Translations under genes and position numbers: made by a program
Notes under the pieces: generated by a model
Told to the model about the DNA's origin: nothing
The model's database searches: none
Seen by the model: the letters and a program-made list of their open reading frames with translations, nothing else
NCBI RefSeq assembly: GCF_001984175.1
Contig: NZ_MTQP01000068.1
Span: forward strand, 1,054,001 to 1,118,000
Source of the DNA: Saccharothrix sp. ALI-22-I
GTDB lineage: Bacteria; Actinomycetota; Actinomycetes; Mycobacteriales; Pseudonocardiaceae
Direction of reading: 5' to 3'
Length of the DNA: 64,000 nucleotides
Shown: in pieces, positions 42,589 to 50,941 of the stretch
Numbering within the stretch: the stretch's first letter is position 1
Layout of the letters: every line of letters begins with the position of its first letter

Positions 42589-43602
42589 TCAGTTCCCCAC
42601 GCCGAGAGTGGACATGAACGCGGACGGGTATCGGTCGCCGCGTGCCGCGCCCATCGGCACCGCCTTCTCGATCTCGGCGAGGTCGTCCGCGGTGAGGTTC
42701 AGGTCCGTCGCGGGCAGTGCCTCGGCCAGCCGGTCGCGGGTGCGGGCGCCGACCAGCGGCACGATGTCCTCGCCCTGTGCGGCCACCCAGGCGATGGCCA
42801 GTTGGGCGACGGTGCGGCCCTTCGCCTCGGCGACCCGGCGCAGCGCCTCCACGAGGGCGAGGTTGTGTTCCACGTTCCCGCTGGAGAACCGTGGGTTGAA
42901 GCCGCGGCTGTCGCCGGGGCCGGCGGCGTGGCCGGCGGACCAGTGCCCGGAGATGAGGCCGCGGCTGAGGACGCCGTACGCGGTCAGGCCGATGCCGAGT
43001 TCCCGCAGCGTCGGCAGGATGTCCTCCTCCACCGCGCGGGAGATCAGCGAGTACTCGATCTGCAGGTCGGCGATCGGGTGCACGGCGTGCGCTCGGCGGA
43101 TCGTCGCCGCGTCGACCTCCGAGAGGCCGATGTGCTGCACGTACCCGGCGTCGATCATCTCCTTGATCGCCCCCACCGTCTCCTCGATCGGCACCGCCGG
43201 GTCCAGCCGGGCGGGCCGGTAGATGTCGATGTGGTCGGTGCCCAGCCGGGTCAGCGAGTAGGCCAGGAAGTTCTTCACGGCCTTCGGCCGGGCGTCGAAC
43301 CCGCCGAACTCGTGGCCCGGCCCCCGCAGCATGCCGAACTTGACGCTCAGCTTGTAGCTGTCCCGATCTCGGTCGCGCAGGGCCTCGGCGAGCAGCAACT
43401 CGTTGTGGCCCATGGCGTAGAAGTCACCGGTGTCGATCAGCGTGACGCCGGCCTCCAGCGCGGCGTGCACGGTGGCGATACTCTCCGCGCGGTCGGCCGC
43501 GCCGTAAGCGCCCGACATTCCCATCGCGCCAAGGCCCAGCCCGGAAACGGCCGGGCCGGTGCGGCCCAGGGTTCGTGTCTTGCCCAGGATTGGTTTCTGC
43601 AC
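42589..43602 (-). CDS. Aldo/keto reductase
   Basis: 337 residues; GTG 43602 was chosen because AAGGAG lies 6 bp upstream. TIM-barrel AKR: GLGLGAMGMSGAYG, DTGDFYAMGHNE (catalytic Asp and Tyr), SVKFG (Lys), then IDIYRPARLDPAVPIEETVG, where the usual His is not obvious. NADPH pocket: GLSEVDAATIRRA and PLVGARTRDRLAEAL. It reduces aldehydes/ketones in the cytosol. It is divergent from an MmyB-type XRE regulator with an 8-bp inverted repeat between them, the same arrangement as the oxidoreductase pair at 32 kb. Confidence 0.93.
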   Translation of the reverse strand: MQKPILGKTRTLGRTGPAVSGLGLGAMGMSGAYGAADRAESIATVHAALEAGVTLIDTGDFYAMGHNELLLAEALRDRDRDSYKLSVKFGMLRGPGHEFGGFDARPKAVKNFLAYSLTRLGTDHIDIYRPARLDPAVPIEETVGAIKEMIDAGYVQHIGLSEVDAATIRRAHAVHPIADLQIEYSLISRAVEEDILPTLRELGIGLTAYGVLSRGLISGHWSAGHAAGPGDSRGFNPRFSSGNVEHNLALVEALRRVAEAKGRTVAQLAIAWVAAQGEDIVPLVGARTRDRLAEALPATDLNLTADDLAEIEKAVPMGAARGDRYPSAFMSTLGVGN

Positions 43603-43658
43603 TGCGTTCTCCTTCGTCGTCGATCTGTCACCCACTTTGCGCCCGCGCCACGACGTGT

Positions 43659-43693
43659 GGGAGCGGAGCGTTGATCATGGGAGAGCCGCTCCC
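43659..43693. promoter_or_regulatory. Inverted repeat between aldo/keto reductase and regulator
   Basis: GGGAGCGG (43659-43666) and CCGCTCCC (43686-43693) are exact complements 19 bp apart in the 127-bp divergent gap. Candidate operator for the XRE protein encoded next to it. Confidence 0.55.
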
Positions 43694-43729
43694 TGGATGG
43701 GCACGCCCGCCGCGAGGGACCATGGGGCC

Positions 43730-44590
43730 ATGCACCGTGACCAGCTCGCCGACTTCCTGCGCCGCCGCCGCGAGGCGATCCGGCCGGCCGAGGCGGGTCT
43801 CGCCGACGGCCCCCGCCGCCGCACCACCGGCCTGCGCCGGGAAGAGGTGGCGATGCTCGCCGGCATGTCGGTGGACTACGTCGTACGCCTGGAGCAGGGC
43901 CGCAGCAGCCAGCCCTCGACCCAACTGCTCGGCGCGCTGGCGCGGGCCCTGCGCCTGTCCGACGACGAGCGCGACCATCTGTTCCACCTGGCCGGCCACC
44001 GGCCACCGCCCGCGGACGGGGTGGCCCGCCTGGCCCGCGCCGGCCTGCTGCGCATGCTCGACCTGCTCGGCGACACCCCGGCCCTGGTGCTGTCCGACCT
44101 GGGCGAGGTCCTCGCCCAGAACCGGGCAGCTGTCCTGCTGACGGGCGACCACACCGGTTTCTCCGGCGACCGGCGCTACGCCGCATATCGCTGGTTCACC
44201 GACCCCGCCGCCCGCGCCGTCACCCCGCCGGAGGAGCAGGAGCGCCAGGCCCGTCAGGTCGTGGCCGACCTGCGCGCGGTCGCCGGCCGCCGGTCCGCCG
44301 ATCCCACCGTCGCCGGACTCGTCGACCGGTTGCAGGCCGCGAGCGCCGACTTCCGGCGGCTCTGGGCCGAGCACGAGGTGGCGGTCCGGCGCGTCGACCG
44401 CAAAACCCTGCTGCACCCGAGGGTCGGCTGGCTGACGATGGACTGCGAGACTCTGGTCACGCCCGACCAGGGGCAGCAGCTGCTGGTGCTCACCCCGGCG
44501 GACGCCGAAGCCCGCGAGCGGCTGGAGCTACTACAGGTGCTCGGCATCGAGGAATTCCCCACGAGGGCTACGGGCACGCCCCTACGGTGA
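43730..44590 (+). CDS. XRE-family regulator, MmyB type
   Basis: 286 residues from ATG 43730. HTH at about 30-70 (RRTTGLRREEVAMLAGMSVDYVVRLEQGR), MmyB ligand domain at about 100-265 (LVLSDLGEVLAQNRAAVLLTG, GWLTMDCETLVTPDQGQQLLVLTP). Paralogous to the regulator at 32.1 kb but without its Asp/Ile-rich N-terminal extension. It likely represses the divergent aldo/keto reductase gene and itself. Confidence 0.92.
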   Translation: MHRDQLADFLRRRREAIRPAEAGLADGPRRRTTGLRREEVAMLAGMSVDYVVRLEQGRSSQPSTQLLGALARALRLSDDERDHLFHLAGHRPPPADGVARLARAGLLRMLDLLGDTPALVLSDLGEVLAQNRAAVLLTGDHTGFSGDRRYAAYRWFTDPAARAVTPPEEQERQARQVVADLRAVAGRRSADPTVAGLVDRLQAASADFRRLWAEHEVAVRRVDRKTLLHPRVGWLTMDCETLVTPDQGQQLLVLTPADAEARERLELLQVLGIEEFPTRATGTPLR

Positions 44591-44943
44591 AGCGGCCGAC
44601 CACGGCACCGGCTCGATATTCGGCGGAGTGGCCCCCGAATTGCATGCCGACCTGCGGTCCGCGTCGACCGGAGGCCGCCAGGGCACGTGGACGAACAATC
44701 GCCCGCATGCCGGACGCAGTCGCAGCCCCGGGCGCGACGGTCGAGTTGTCAACGCACTCTTCTGCCGCCGAGCGCGCGTACCGATGAACATCCGCTTCTG
44801 TCGATGAGCGTTCCCGTCGAGCGGTTCCGGCGCCACCGCGTTGCCGTTGATCAGCGTGGCGATGCCCGGCACCGTTCTGCTCGCGGCGGGCGGGCGGCGA
44901 AATTCGCTGGAGCCGGCTGGATCGTTCAGCCAGAATCGGCCGT
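44591..44943. other. 353-bp stretch without a supportable gene
   Basis: No frame here shows recognisable protein features. A minus-strand frame 44582-44872 (MPGIATLINGNAVAPEPLDG) lacks a ribosome site and overlaps the end of the XRE gene, so I left it out. The 3' part must contain the promoter of the phosphotransferase-like gene. Confidence 0.5.
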
Positions 44944-45753
44944 GTGCTCGTCGCCCCGGACGCCGTCGTGGCCGGCCACGGTCTGCCGACCGGGCCGGTC
45001 ACGATCCATGTCGATCGCCCCGGCCGACTGGTCGCCAGGGTCGGCGGCTTCGCGGTGAAGGTCGACGAGCGGCCGGACGCGTTCGTGCGGGAACGGGCGG
45101 CGATCGCCCGGCTCGGCGCGGCGGGCCTGCCGGTGTCGGAAGTCCACGCCAGTCGCGATGGCACCCCGTCCCATCTGGTGCTGCGGTGGATCGAGGGAGA
45201 GCCACTGTCGGCGGCCAGCCCGCCATCGGCGCGGCGCGAGGCGGGCCGGCTGCTGCGTCGGGTTCACGCCGAGCCTGAGAGCAGACCGGACACGATCGGT
45301 GAGTGGATGACGGACTGGACCACCTGGATCCTGGCTTGGCTGGCGGACTTCGCCGGTGTGCCGGCGCAGCGGTGCGACGAGATCCAGGCCTGGTGCCGAC
45401 GCCTCCAGCCGCTGATGACCAGCCGCGGCACGCTGACGCTGTTGGACGGCCGCCCCGACCACTTCGTGGTGCGCGATGGCCGGATCGCCGGTCTGATCGA
45501 CCTGGAAGACGTCAGCGCCGGCGACCCCGCAATGGATCTGGCGGTGCTCGCAGTCGCCGACGAGGACCTGCTGCCCGCGGTGCTGGACGGATACGCGCCG
45601 ACGAGGGCGGAAGCGGCAGCTTTCGACGAGCTGATTCCGTTCTACGTGCTGCTGCGCCGGCTCGCAGCAGCCAACTGGGAGCACCAGCACGGTAACCCCG
45701 CCCGCACACCCCGTCTGTTGGAGCAAGTAGCCAGGACGCGGATATCTCCTTGA
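44944..45753 (+). CDS. Aminoglycoside-phosphotransferase-like protein with degenerate active site
   Basis: 269 residues from GTG 44944. The APH/choline-kinase fold is clear: FAVKVDERPDAFVRERAAIARL (Lys for ATP), SHLVLRWIEGEPL, and LIDLEDVSAGDPAMDLA (the Mg-binding Asp motif). The catalytic loop, normally HGDxxxxN, reads LDGRPDHFVV, lacking both the His and the catalytic Asp. By family knowledge such a protein may be inactive or a pseudokinase. Its 3' end overlaps an integrase relic, so the C-terminus may have been altered by a recombination event. Substrate unknown. Confidence 0.8.
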   Translation: MLVAPDAVVAGHGLPTGPVTIHVDRPGRLVARVGGFAVKVDERPDAFVRERAAIARLGAAGLPVSEVHASRDGTPSHLVLRWIEGEPLSAASPPSARREAGRLLRRVHAEPESRPDTIGEWMTDWTTWILAWLADFAGVPAQRCDEIQAWCRRLQPLMTSRGTLTLLDGRPDHFVVRDGRIAGLIDLEDVSAGDPAMDLAVLAVADEDLLPAVLDGYAPTRAEAAAFDELIPFYVLLRRLAAANWEHQHGNPARTPRLLEQVARTRISP

Positions 45754-46075
45754 CGAAGGTGCTCGGCCTGTCGCACCTGCAGTTCGAGGCCCTGCCCGCC
45801 GCAGCACGGGAGTCGGACGACCCGTTCGACCTCGCCTTGGTCGCGATGCTCGGCCTGCTCGGGCTCCGGATCTCGGAGGCCGGCCGAGCCGACGTCGAGG
45901 ACATCGGCGAGGAACACGAACACCGCGTCTTGCTCGTGCACGGCAAAGGCGGCAAGAAACCCTCGTTCCACTGCCGCCCGCGGTCGCACGGGCACTGGAC
46001 CGGGCTGTCGTCGACCGGCGGTCCACAGCCCTGTCACGGACGTTGCCTCAGGCGCAGCGGTCCCGACCCGACCGA
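45750..46075 (+). pseudogene. Internal relic of a tyrosine recombinase catalytic domain
   Basis: GLSHLQFEALPAAARESDDP, LALVAMLGLLGLRISEA and EHEHRVLLVHGKGGK are the start of the catalytic domain of actinobacterial integrases, with the first catalytic Arg in GLRISE. Near 45960 the frame slips by one base in an A/C-rich run, after which LVPLPPAVARALDRAV continues in another frame. The core boxes with the remaining catalytic residues are absent. The fragment begins inside the 3' end of the phosphotransferase-like gene and no start codon of its own is credible. It may derive from the same enzyme as the tail at 42.3 kb. Confidence 0.8.
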
Positions 46076-46083
46076 CTGCCGCG

Positions 46084-47625
46084 TCACACTCGTTCGCCGC
46101 TTGCCGGGGGAGCGGTGACTGGTTCGAGCAGGTCGGTGGTCGACAGCTGGTGGAAGTGCCGGGCCCAGTCGAGCGGGGTCGCGTCGAAGCGCTGGTCGCG
46201 GAGGTCGGGGTCGGCGCCCAGTTCCAGCAGCCGACGCGTGAGCTCGACGTTGCCGGCCATCGCGCTGTGGTGCAGTGCGGTCTCCCAAGCCTCTTCGACC
46301 GGCGCATCGCCGCGGCCGTAGGCGTTCACGTCGAAGCCGAGCTCCGCCAGCAACGTGACTGTCTCGATGGATGCGTGGGCCGCTGCCCACACGACGAGTC
46401 CGGGGCGGCTGCGGCGGGTTTCCGTCACGGTGTCGGGATGCTCGGCGCGGACCCGGTCGAGGGTGGACCGGTCGGCGCGGAACGCCGCGGCGATCAGCTC
46501 GCGCACCGGATCAGGGCCGGGCTGCGCGGCACCTTGTGTGACGAGGTAGTCGGCGATCTCTGTGTCGCCGTTGAGCCGGGCCAGCTCGACCGGTGTCCTG
46601 CCGTCGCCGGGACTCCACGCGGGCCCGTCGTCCTCGAACGGCGAGTGGAAGTCGACGCCGTGTTCGACCAGCAGCCGCACGCGGGCGGGTTGGTGGTGCT
46701 CGACCGCCCAGCGGAGCTGGATGCGCAGCATCTGCGCGGGCGTGCCCGGCTCTGCGATCCGTGTCCTCCACGGGCCGCCGTCGCCGGTGCCGAGCCCGTA
46801 TTCGAACAGCAGCTCCAAGTGCGAGTCGTCCGGCTCGAACATCCTGTTGTACAGGGCCTGGGCGTCGTTGGGGTCGGCGCCCGCGTCGAGCAGCAGCCGG
46901 CCCAACGCCCGCCAGTGCGGGTGGCGCGGCTGGCGCCGCTGGCCCAGCTCGCCGTGGCCGAACACCCCGGTCAGCAATGTGAACGGTGACGGTAGGGCGT
47001 CGAAGAGGTAGCCGTCGTCCGGGTCGGCGCCGGCGTCGAGCAGTTGCCGGGCGACCGCGAGCACACGCTCGGCCGACACGGCTTGGTCGAATCGCGAGTA
47101 GACGAGGTAGAACAGCGGCCGCCACCGGAACGGGCCACCCCGCTCGGCCACCCGCCGCGGCTGCTCCGCGAGCAGCCGGCCGACGTCGTCGGGGCGGGCG
47201 GCCGCCGCGGCGGCCCAGATGTTCTGGGTGGTCAGATCGGGACGCTCGGCCAGCAGTTGACGGGCTTGCGCCCAGCGCTCCGGCCCGTCCTCGCGGCTGT
47301 AGGTCAGGCAGGCGAGGCGGCAGAACTCCTCCGCCGGGCCGGCCGCGGGCGCCGCACCGAGCCCGGTGTCCCAGCCGTGTTCGGCCACGGTTTCCGTGTA
47401 TCGCGCAAGCCGGGGCCAGCTGGCGAATCCGTATTCGCGAGCGACGACCAACTGCGCCGCGCTGAGCTGAAAACCGCCGGCGTGGTCGGGCAGGACACCG
47501 GGGTGGTGACGGGCCAGCCGCGTGACGGCGTCGGGGTCACCGGCCCGGACGGCCCGCTGCAGGGCACGGGCCTGCCGGCGGAAGCTGTCGAGGTGGGGAC
47601 GGTCGGGCATGCCCGGGGTCGGCAC
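46084..47625 (-). CDS. Ankyrin-repeat protein
   Basis: 513 residues; GTG 47625 is preferred because GGAG lies 7 bp upstream, with ATG 47610 the alternative. The N-terminal part (SFRRQARALQRAVRAGDPDAVTRLARHHP, AREYGFASWPRLARYTE) is the ankyrin-associated lead seen in actinobacteria. Five to seven repeats follow, e.g. RLLAEQPRRVAERGG, RLLLDAGADPNDA, RLLVEHGVDFHSPF, TLLAELGFDVNAYGR, RLLELGADPDLRD. No signal or membrane part: a cytosolic protein-binding scaffold with unknown partner. Confidence 0.9.
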   Translation of the reverse strand: MPTPGMPDRPHLDSFRRQARALQRAVRAGDPDAVTRLARHHPGVLPDHAGGFQLSAAQLVVAREYGFASWPRLARYTETVAEHGWDTGLGAAPAAGPAEEFCRLACLTYSREDGPERWAQARQLLAERPDLTTQNIWAAAAAARPDDVGRLLAEQPRRVAERGGPFRWRPLFYLVYSRFDQAVSAERVLAVARQLLDAGADPDDGYLFDALPSPFTLLTGVFGHGELGQRRQPRHPHWRALGRLLLDAGADPNDAQALYNRMFEPDDSHLELLFEYGLGTGDGGPWRTRIAEPGTPAQMLRIQLRWAVEHHQPARVRLLVEHGVDFHSPFEDDGPAWSPGDGRTPVELARLNGDTEIADYLVTQGAAQPGPDPVRELIAAAFRADRSTLDRVRAEHPDTVTETRRSRPGLVVWAAAHASIETVTLLAELGFDVNAYGRGDAPVEEAWETALHHSAMAGNVELTRRLLELGADPDLRDQRFDATPLDWARHFHQLSTTDLLEPVTAPPASGERV

Positions 47626-48127
47626 GATGGTCTCCTTTCGTCTGCCTGATGTCCGCTCGGTCAGGCCGAAAGGAGAGCGATGGTGACACGTGGTGCACGC
47701 GCCAGGTGGGCTGAGCCCATTCCCGCGGACCGGTGGCTTCCTGGCAGCCGCCGTCATTCTAGCCCAGTCGCGCCGGCGCACGCGGGTTCGTCGGGCCCAA
47801 CCGTCCGGTGACGCAGAGCCGCGCCGGCTTCGCCGGCTGAGCAGGCAGCTACCAACGCACTCTCATACCGCAGACCGAGCGTCTCCCGAGCACTGCCACG
47901 GCGGCACGTACCGTCCGCTGCCTGTCAGGAACCCTCTCCGGCTCCCGGTCGGCGGCCCGTGACCGGTAACTCAAGCGACATGCGACGGCCGCGCGGAACC
48001 GGTCATCGGTGGTCCGCCGGGTCCGCAGGTGCGACGCGGACGTAGTCGGGCACCCCGGCGACCAGGCCGGGCAGGTCGGCCCGGTGGTCTCCGACGCGGC
48101 AGAGTTCGTCTTGGCGCCGACCGGCTG
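47626..48127. other. 502-bp stretch without a supportable gene
   Basis: It contains the promoter side of the ankyrin gene and low-confidence frames only. On the minus strand 48003-48110 reads DELCRVGDHRADLPGLVAGV, which looks protein-like but has no start and may be a gene remnant. Nothing else was recognised. Confidence 0.4.
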
Positions 48128-48523
48128 TCAGTGGTCGGTGCACCACGCGATGGCCTGGGTCAGGAGCGTGTCGAGGGAGAGGTCGACCTCCGTGCGAACG
48201 ACGCCGTCCGGGCCGCCGAACATGGCGACGAACGGCCACGGTCCCTCCAGCCAGCCCGCGTAGCTCTCCGTGTCGTCGGTGAGCACGACGCTGAAACCGC
48301 GTAGCGGGTTGACGACCCAGTACGCGCCGTGCTGGACGTCGTCGTGGTACAGGTGGATGTGTGTCGCGTCGATGCCCGCCGCCAACAGGGCGTTGATGAG
48401 GCCGTACCGGCCCGCCGCGTGTTCGTGGTCGGCATTGGTCCCGGCCGAAGCCTTTCCCCAGTCCACCCTGGTCGCGCTGGGCGGCACCCCTTCCGGCGTC
48501 GCGGAACCCTCACCCGGTGACAT
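48128..48523 (-). CDS. Hypothetical protein
   Basis: 131 residues from ATG 48523. Acidic, with clear secondary-structure pattern: GRYGLINALLAAGIDATHIH, LYHDDVQHGAYWVVNPLRGF, SVVLTDDTESYAGWLEGPWP, DLSLDTLLTQAIAWCTDH. No signal, no membrane segment. It may be an immunity- or SUKH-like small protein judging by size and acidity, but I recognise no family. It is alone on its strand between two gene-poor gaps. Confidence 0.6.
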   Translation of the reverse strand: MSPGEGSATPEGVPPSATRVDWGKASAGTNADHEHAAGRYGLINALLAAGIDATHIHLYHDDVQHGAYWVVNPLRGFSVVLTDDTESYAGWLEGPWPFVAMFGGPDGVVRTEVDLSLDTLLTQAIAWCTDH

Positions 48524-48849
48524 GGTCGTGTGACCTCCTCGACGTGGACATCACGGACGCGGGCGGCCATTGTGCAGCCGGCCCGAGATCAACGGTACCG
48601 GGACGACCAGGCGGAAAGGCCGGTGCGTTTCGTGGTTGTCAGGGCCCTTCGACGAGCGGCACCGCAGGATCCTGGTCAGGCGGCTCGGGGCCGTCGAGAA
48701 GGTCCTGCCGTCGATCAGTGACGAGGGCGGCGCGCATTCGAGTGTTACGGGCGTTGCAGGAGATGGCTGCGTCGGCGGCCCGGCTCGGCAACGTCAAGTC
48801 CGAACAGCGCCAGCGGAACGTCCGCTACTGCCGACGAGTGGACGCGTGA
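48524..48849. other. 326-bp stretch, possible decayed plus-strand gene
   Basis: Two plus-strand frames have protein-like pieces: FDERHRRILVRRLGAVEKVL (about 48639-48705) and, one frame over, LQEMAASAARLGNVKSEQRQ (about 48756-48815) ending at TGA 48847. They may be halves of one frameshifted gene, but neither has a recognisable family or a start. Confidence 0.35.
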
Positions 48850-49233
48850 TCAGCCGTCGTCGCGGCAGAGGCAGAAGGGGTGGCCGGCCGGGTCGAAGAG
48901 CACCCGGACGTTGTCCTGTGGCTGGTGGGCGGCGACCGAGGCTCCGAGTGCGACTGCCTCGGCGACGGCCGAGTCGAGGTCTCCGACCTGGAAGTCGAAG
49001 TGCATCATCGGGCGCTGTTGCCCGTCGACGGGCGGCCACACGGGGGCCTGGTAACCGGTCGCCTGCTGGAACACGACATGGATGGACCCCTCGGGAGCGG
49101 CGAGGATCGTCGTGCCCGGCTCCTCGTGGCCGATGGTCCACCCGAGCAGTTCGGAGTAGAACCTCGCCAACGCGCCGGGGTCGGGCGCCTCGATAGCGGT
49201 TCCCCACCACATGCCCTTCGTTCGAGATCGCAC
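48850..49233 (-). CDS. VOC-family (glyoxalase/bleomycin-resistance-like) protein
   Basis: 127 residues from ATG 49233 (M8 is possible). Paired beta-alpha-beta-beta-beta units: TAIEAPDPGALARFYSELLGW, GSIHVVFQQATGY, MHFDFQVGDLDSAVAEAVAL and VRVLFDPAGHPFCLCRD. Metal-site residues His (MHFD) and the C-terminal FCL/GHPF region are in place. VOC proteins bind metals or sequester hydrophobic antibiotics; the substrate is unknown. Monocistronic. Confidence 0.92.
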   Translation of the reverse strand: MRSRTKGMWWGTAIEAPDPGALARFYSELLGWTIGHEEPGTTILAAPEGSIHVVFQQATGYQAPVWPPVDGQQRPMMHFDFQVGDLDSAVAEAVALGASVAAHQPQDNVRVLFDPAGHPFCLCRDDG

Positions 49234-49388
49234 CCGTACACCTTCCAGGGAGTGTCATTGCCGGTCATGCGGCACCCTAGAACCCGTTGCGGACGTTCTA
49301 CTTCCGGAACCGTGGCCCCGCTGACGATCGTCGCGCCGCACGGCATTGCGTCAGCCGCATGGCGGGGAGGCCCCGGACAGGCGCGCCA

Positions 49389-49793
49389 TCAGAGTCGGAG
49401 AACCATGCCAACCGACTCCGGTGTGGTCTCCGTGAAGCCGTACTTCGCGTAGAGGTGGCGTGCGTCGCCGTCGGCGATGAGCGAGATGTAGGCCGTGCGC
49501 GGCGCTCGTTGCCGCAGGTGTTCCATCAGCGCGGTCATGATCTTCTTGCCCAGTCCGCGTCCCTGGTGTTCGGGCAGGACGCACATGTCGACGATCTGGA
49601 AAGCAGTGCCGCCGTCACCGATGACGCGGCCCATGCCCACCGGGTGGTCGTCGCGATAGGCGACGACCGCGTACCACGTGCCGGCCAGGCCGGCCGTTGC
49701 CGCCGCTGTCGACTTCGGGCTCAGGCCTGCCGCGACCCGCAGGTGCTGGTACACCTCGACCGGGGGCGTTTCGGCTCGCACGACGTAGGTCAC
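49389..49793 (-). CDS. GNAT-family N-acetyltransferase
   Basis: 134 residues; GTG 49793 follows AGGAG at 5 bp. GNAT core: WYAVVAYRDDHPVGMGRVIGD, the acetyl-CoA loop VLPEHQGRGLGKKIM (R/QxxGxG/A), and the C-terminal YISLIADGDARHLYAKYGFTET. Acetylates an amine in the cytosol; the acceptor is unknown. It reads like antibiotic- or stress-type GNATs of actinomycetes. Monocistronic. Confidence 0.92.
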   Translation of the reverse strand: MTYVVRAETPPVEVYQHLRVAAGLSPKSTAAATAGLAGTWYAVVAYRDDHPVGMGRVIGDGGTAFQIVDMCVLPEHQGRGLGKKIMTALMEHLRQRAPRTAYISLIADGDARHLYAKYGFTETTPESVGMVLRL

Positions 49794-49919
49794 GACACTC
49801 CTGTGGTTTGCAGCGCGTCCGCACGATGTCGGCCTGGATGCGTGGAACCGGTGGCGGACACTACCGGGTGGTTCACCGAACGCAGTCTTGCTGATCAACG
49901 TAACGACCTGGGCTTGTCC

Positions 49920-50819
49920 TTACTTGGAGTCGAGGCGGCCCAGGGTGCTCTCCACCGGTGCCGGCCAGGTGGAGTCCTTGAGGCCGAGGGCCTCGCGGAG
50001 GTAGGCCCACGTGAGCCGCTGGATCAGGGCGACACGTTCGGGGCTCTCGTCCGTCGTCGCCGTGGATTGGTAGTCGGAGATACCGCCGAGCGAGTGTTCC
50101 GCCCCGACCAGGGTGAGCAGGCTCTTGCTGCCCCGGCTCAGGTGGTAGGCGTCGGTGAACCAGTCCGGCCCCCGGACGGATAGCAGGGAGTCGTCCTGGT
50201 CGCCTGCGACGACGAGGGCCGGGGTGGTCATGTCCGCGAAGCTGGGGCTCATGAAGGGGAAGTGCTCGGCCGCGAACGGGGAAAGGTCGGCTCCGCCCGT
50301 GCCCGTCACGGCCAGCAGTACGCCCGCCTTGATCCGTGGGTCGGACAGGTCCTCTCCGGGGTTGCCGTCGGCGTCGAGGACTCGTGCTCCCAGCAGCGTG
50401 CTCGCCGTCTGGGCGCCCCAGGAGTGCCCGGCCACGGCGATGCGTGTGCGGTCGAGGCGTCCGGCGAGGCCGGGGACGGACGACTCCGATAGGTCGAGTC
50501 GGTCGAGGGTGCGCTTCAGGTCGTCGATCCGGAACTTCCAGATCAGCGGTGTGCGCGGGTCGTCAGGCGAGAGGTTCAGCGTCCGCGAGTCGAGGTGGGT
50601 GGGCTGAACGACGACGAAGCCGTGGGAGGCCCAGAAGTCGACCAGCGGGTCGTAGTTGGTCGCCGACTCGCCGAAGCCGTGGGAGAAGACGATGACGGGC
50701 AGTTCGTGGCCGGTCGTCGGCGCGGAGATCCGTACCTGCAGATCCTCGCCTCGACCCGGGGCCAACAGCGTGACGGGGTGCACCGAAACGACCGGTGTGG
50801 GTTCTGGCATCGCGTGCAT
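49920..50819 (-). CDS. Alpha/beta hydrolase (chlorophyllase/PAF-acetylhydrolase-like)
   Basis: 299 residues from ATG 50819 with GGAGGAAAC upstream. Oxyanion strand PVIVFSHGFGESATNYDPLV, nucleophile elbow GHSWG (AVAGHSWGAQTAST), acid Asp in VVAGDQDDSL, and the His in VGAEHSLGG. It is cytosolic, with no signal peptide. Likely an esterase acting on small lipophilic esters. Divergent from a TetR regulator with two palindromes covering both promoters, so induced by a compound that the regulator senses, probably its substrate. Confidence 0.92.
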   Translation of the reverse strand: MHAMPEPTPVVSVHPVTLLAPGRGEDLQVRISAPTTGHELPVIVFSHGFGESATNYDPLVDFWASHGFVVVQPTHLDSRTLNLSPDDPRTPLIWKFRIDDLKRTLDRLDLSESSVPGLAGRLDRTRIAVAGHSWGAQTASTLLGARVLDADGNPGEDLSDPRIKAGVLLAVTGTGGADLSPFAAEHFPFMSPSFADMTTPALVVAGDQDDSLLSVRGPDWFTDAYHLSRGSKSLLTLVGAEHSLGGISDYQSTATTDESPERVALIQRLTWAYLREALGLKDSTWPAPVESTLGRLDSK

Positions 50820-50872
50820 GGTTGTTTCCTCCGTGACTTGGCATCGGCCTGCCGGACTGGCATCCTTCGATC

Positions 50873-50914
50873 CGGAACATGGTTCCGATTCGACAATACG
50901 GAACGTGGTTCCGT
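50873..50914. promoter_or_regulatory. Two TetR-type operators between hydrolase and regulator
   Basis: CGGAAC-ATG-GTTCCG (50873-50887) and ACGGAAC-GTG-GTTCCGT (50898-50914) are near-identical perfect palindromes, 26 bp centre to centre, i.e. about 2.5 helical turns. They occupy the 122-bp gap between the divergent starts at 50819 and 50942. Confidence 0.85.
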
Positions 50915-50941
50915 TTTTCGAGGGATGTGACGGAGGTAACG

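Noticed and set aside
44582..44872. Minus-strand 96-codon frame starting MPGIATLINGNAV
   Set aside because: No ribosome site, overlaps the XRE gene end, basic low-information tail.
48003..48239. Minus-strand frame ending LPGLVAGVPDYVRVAPADPADHR-like sequence
   Set aside because: Only the last about 35 codons look like protein; may be a remnant but cannot be assigned.
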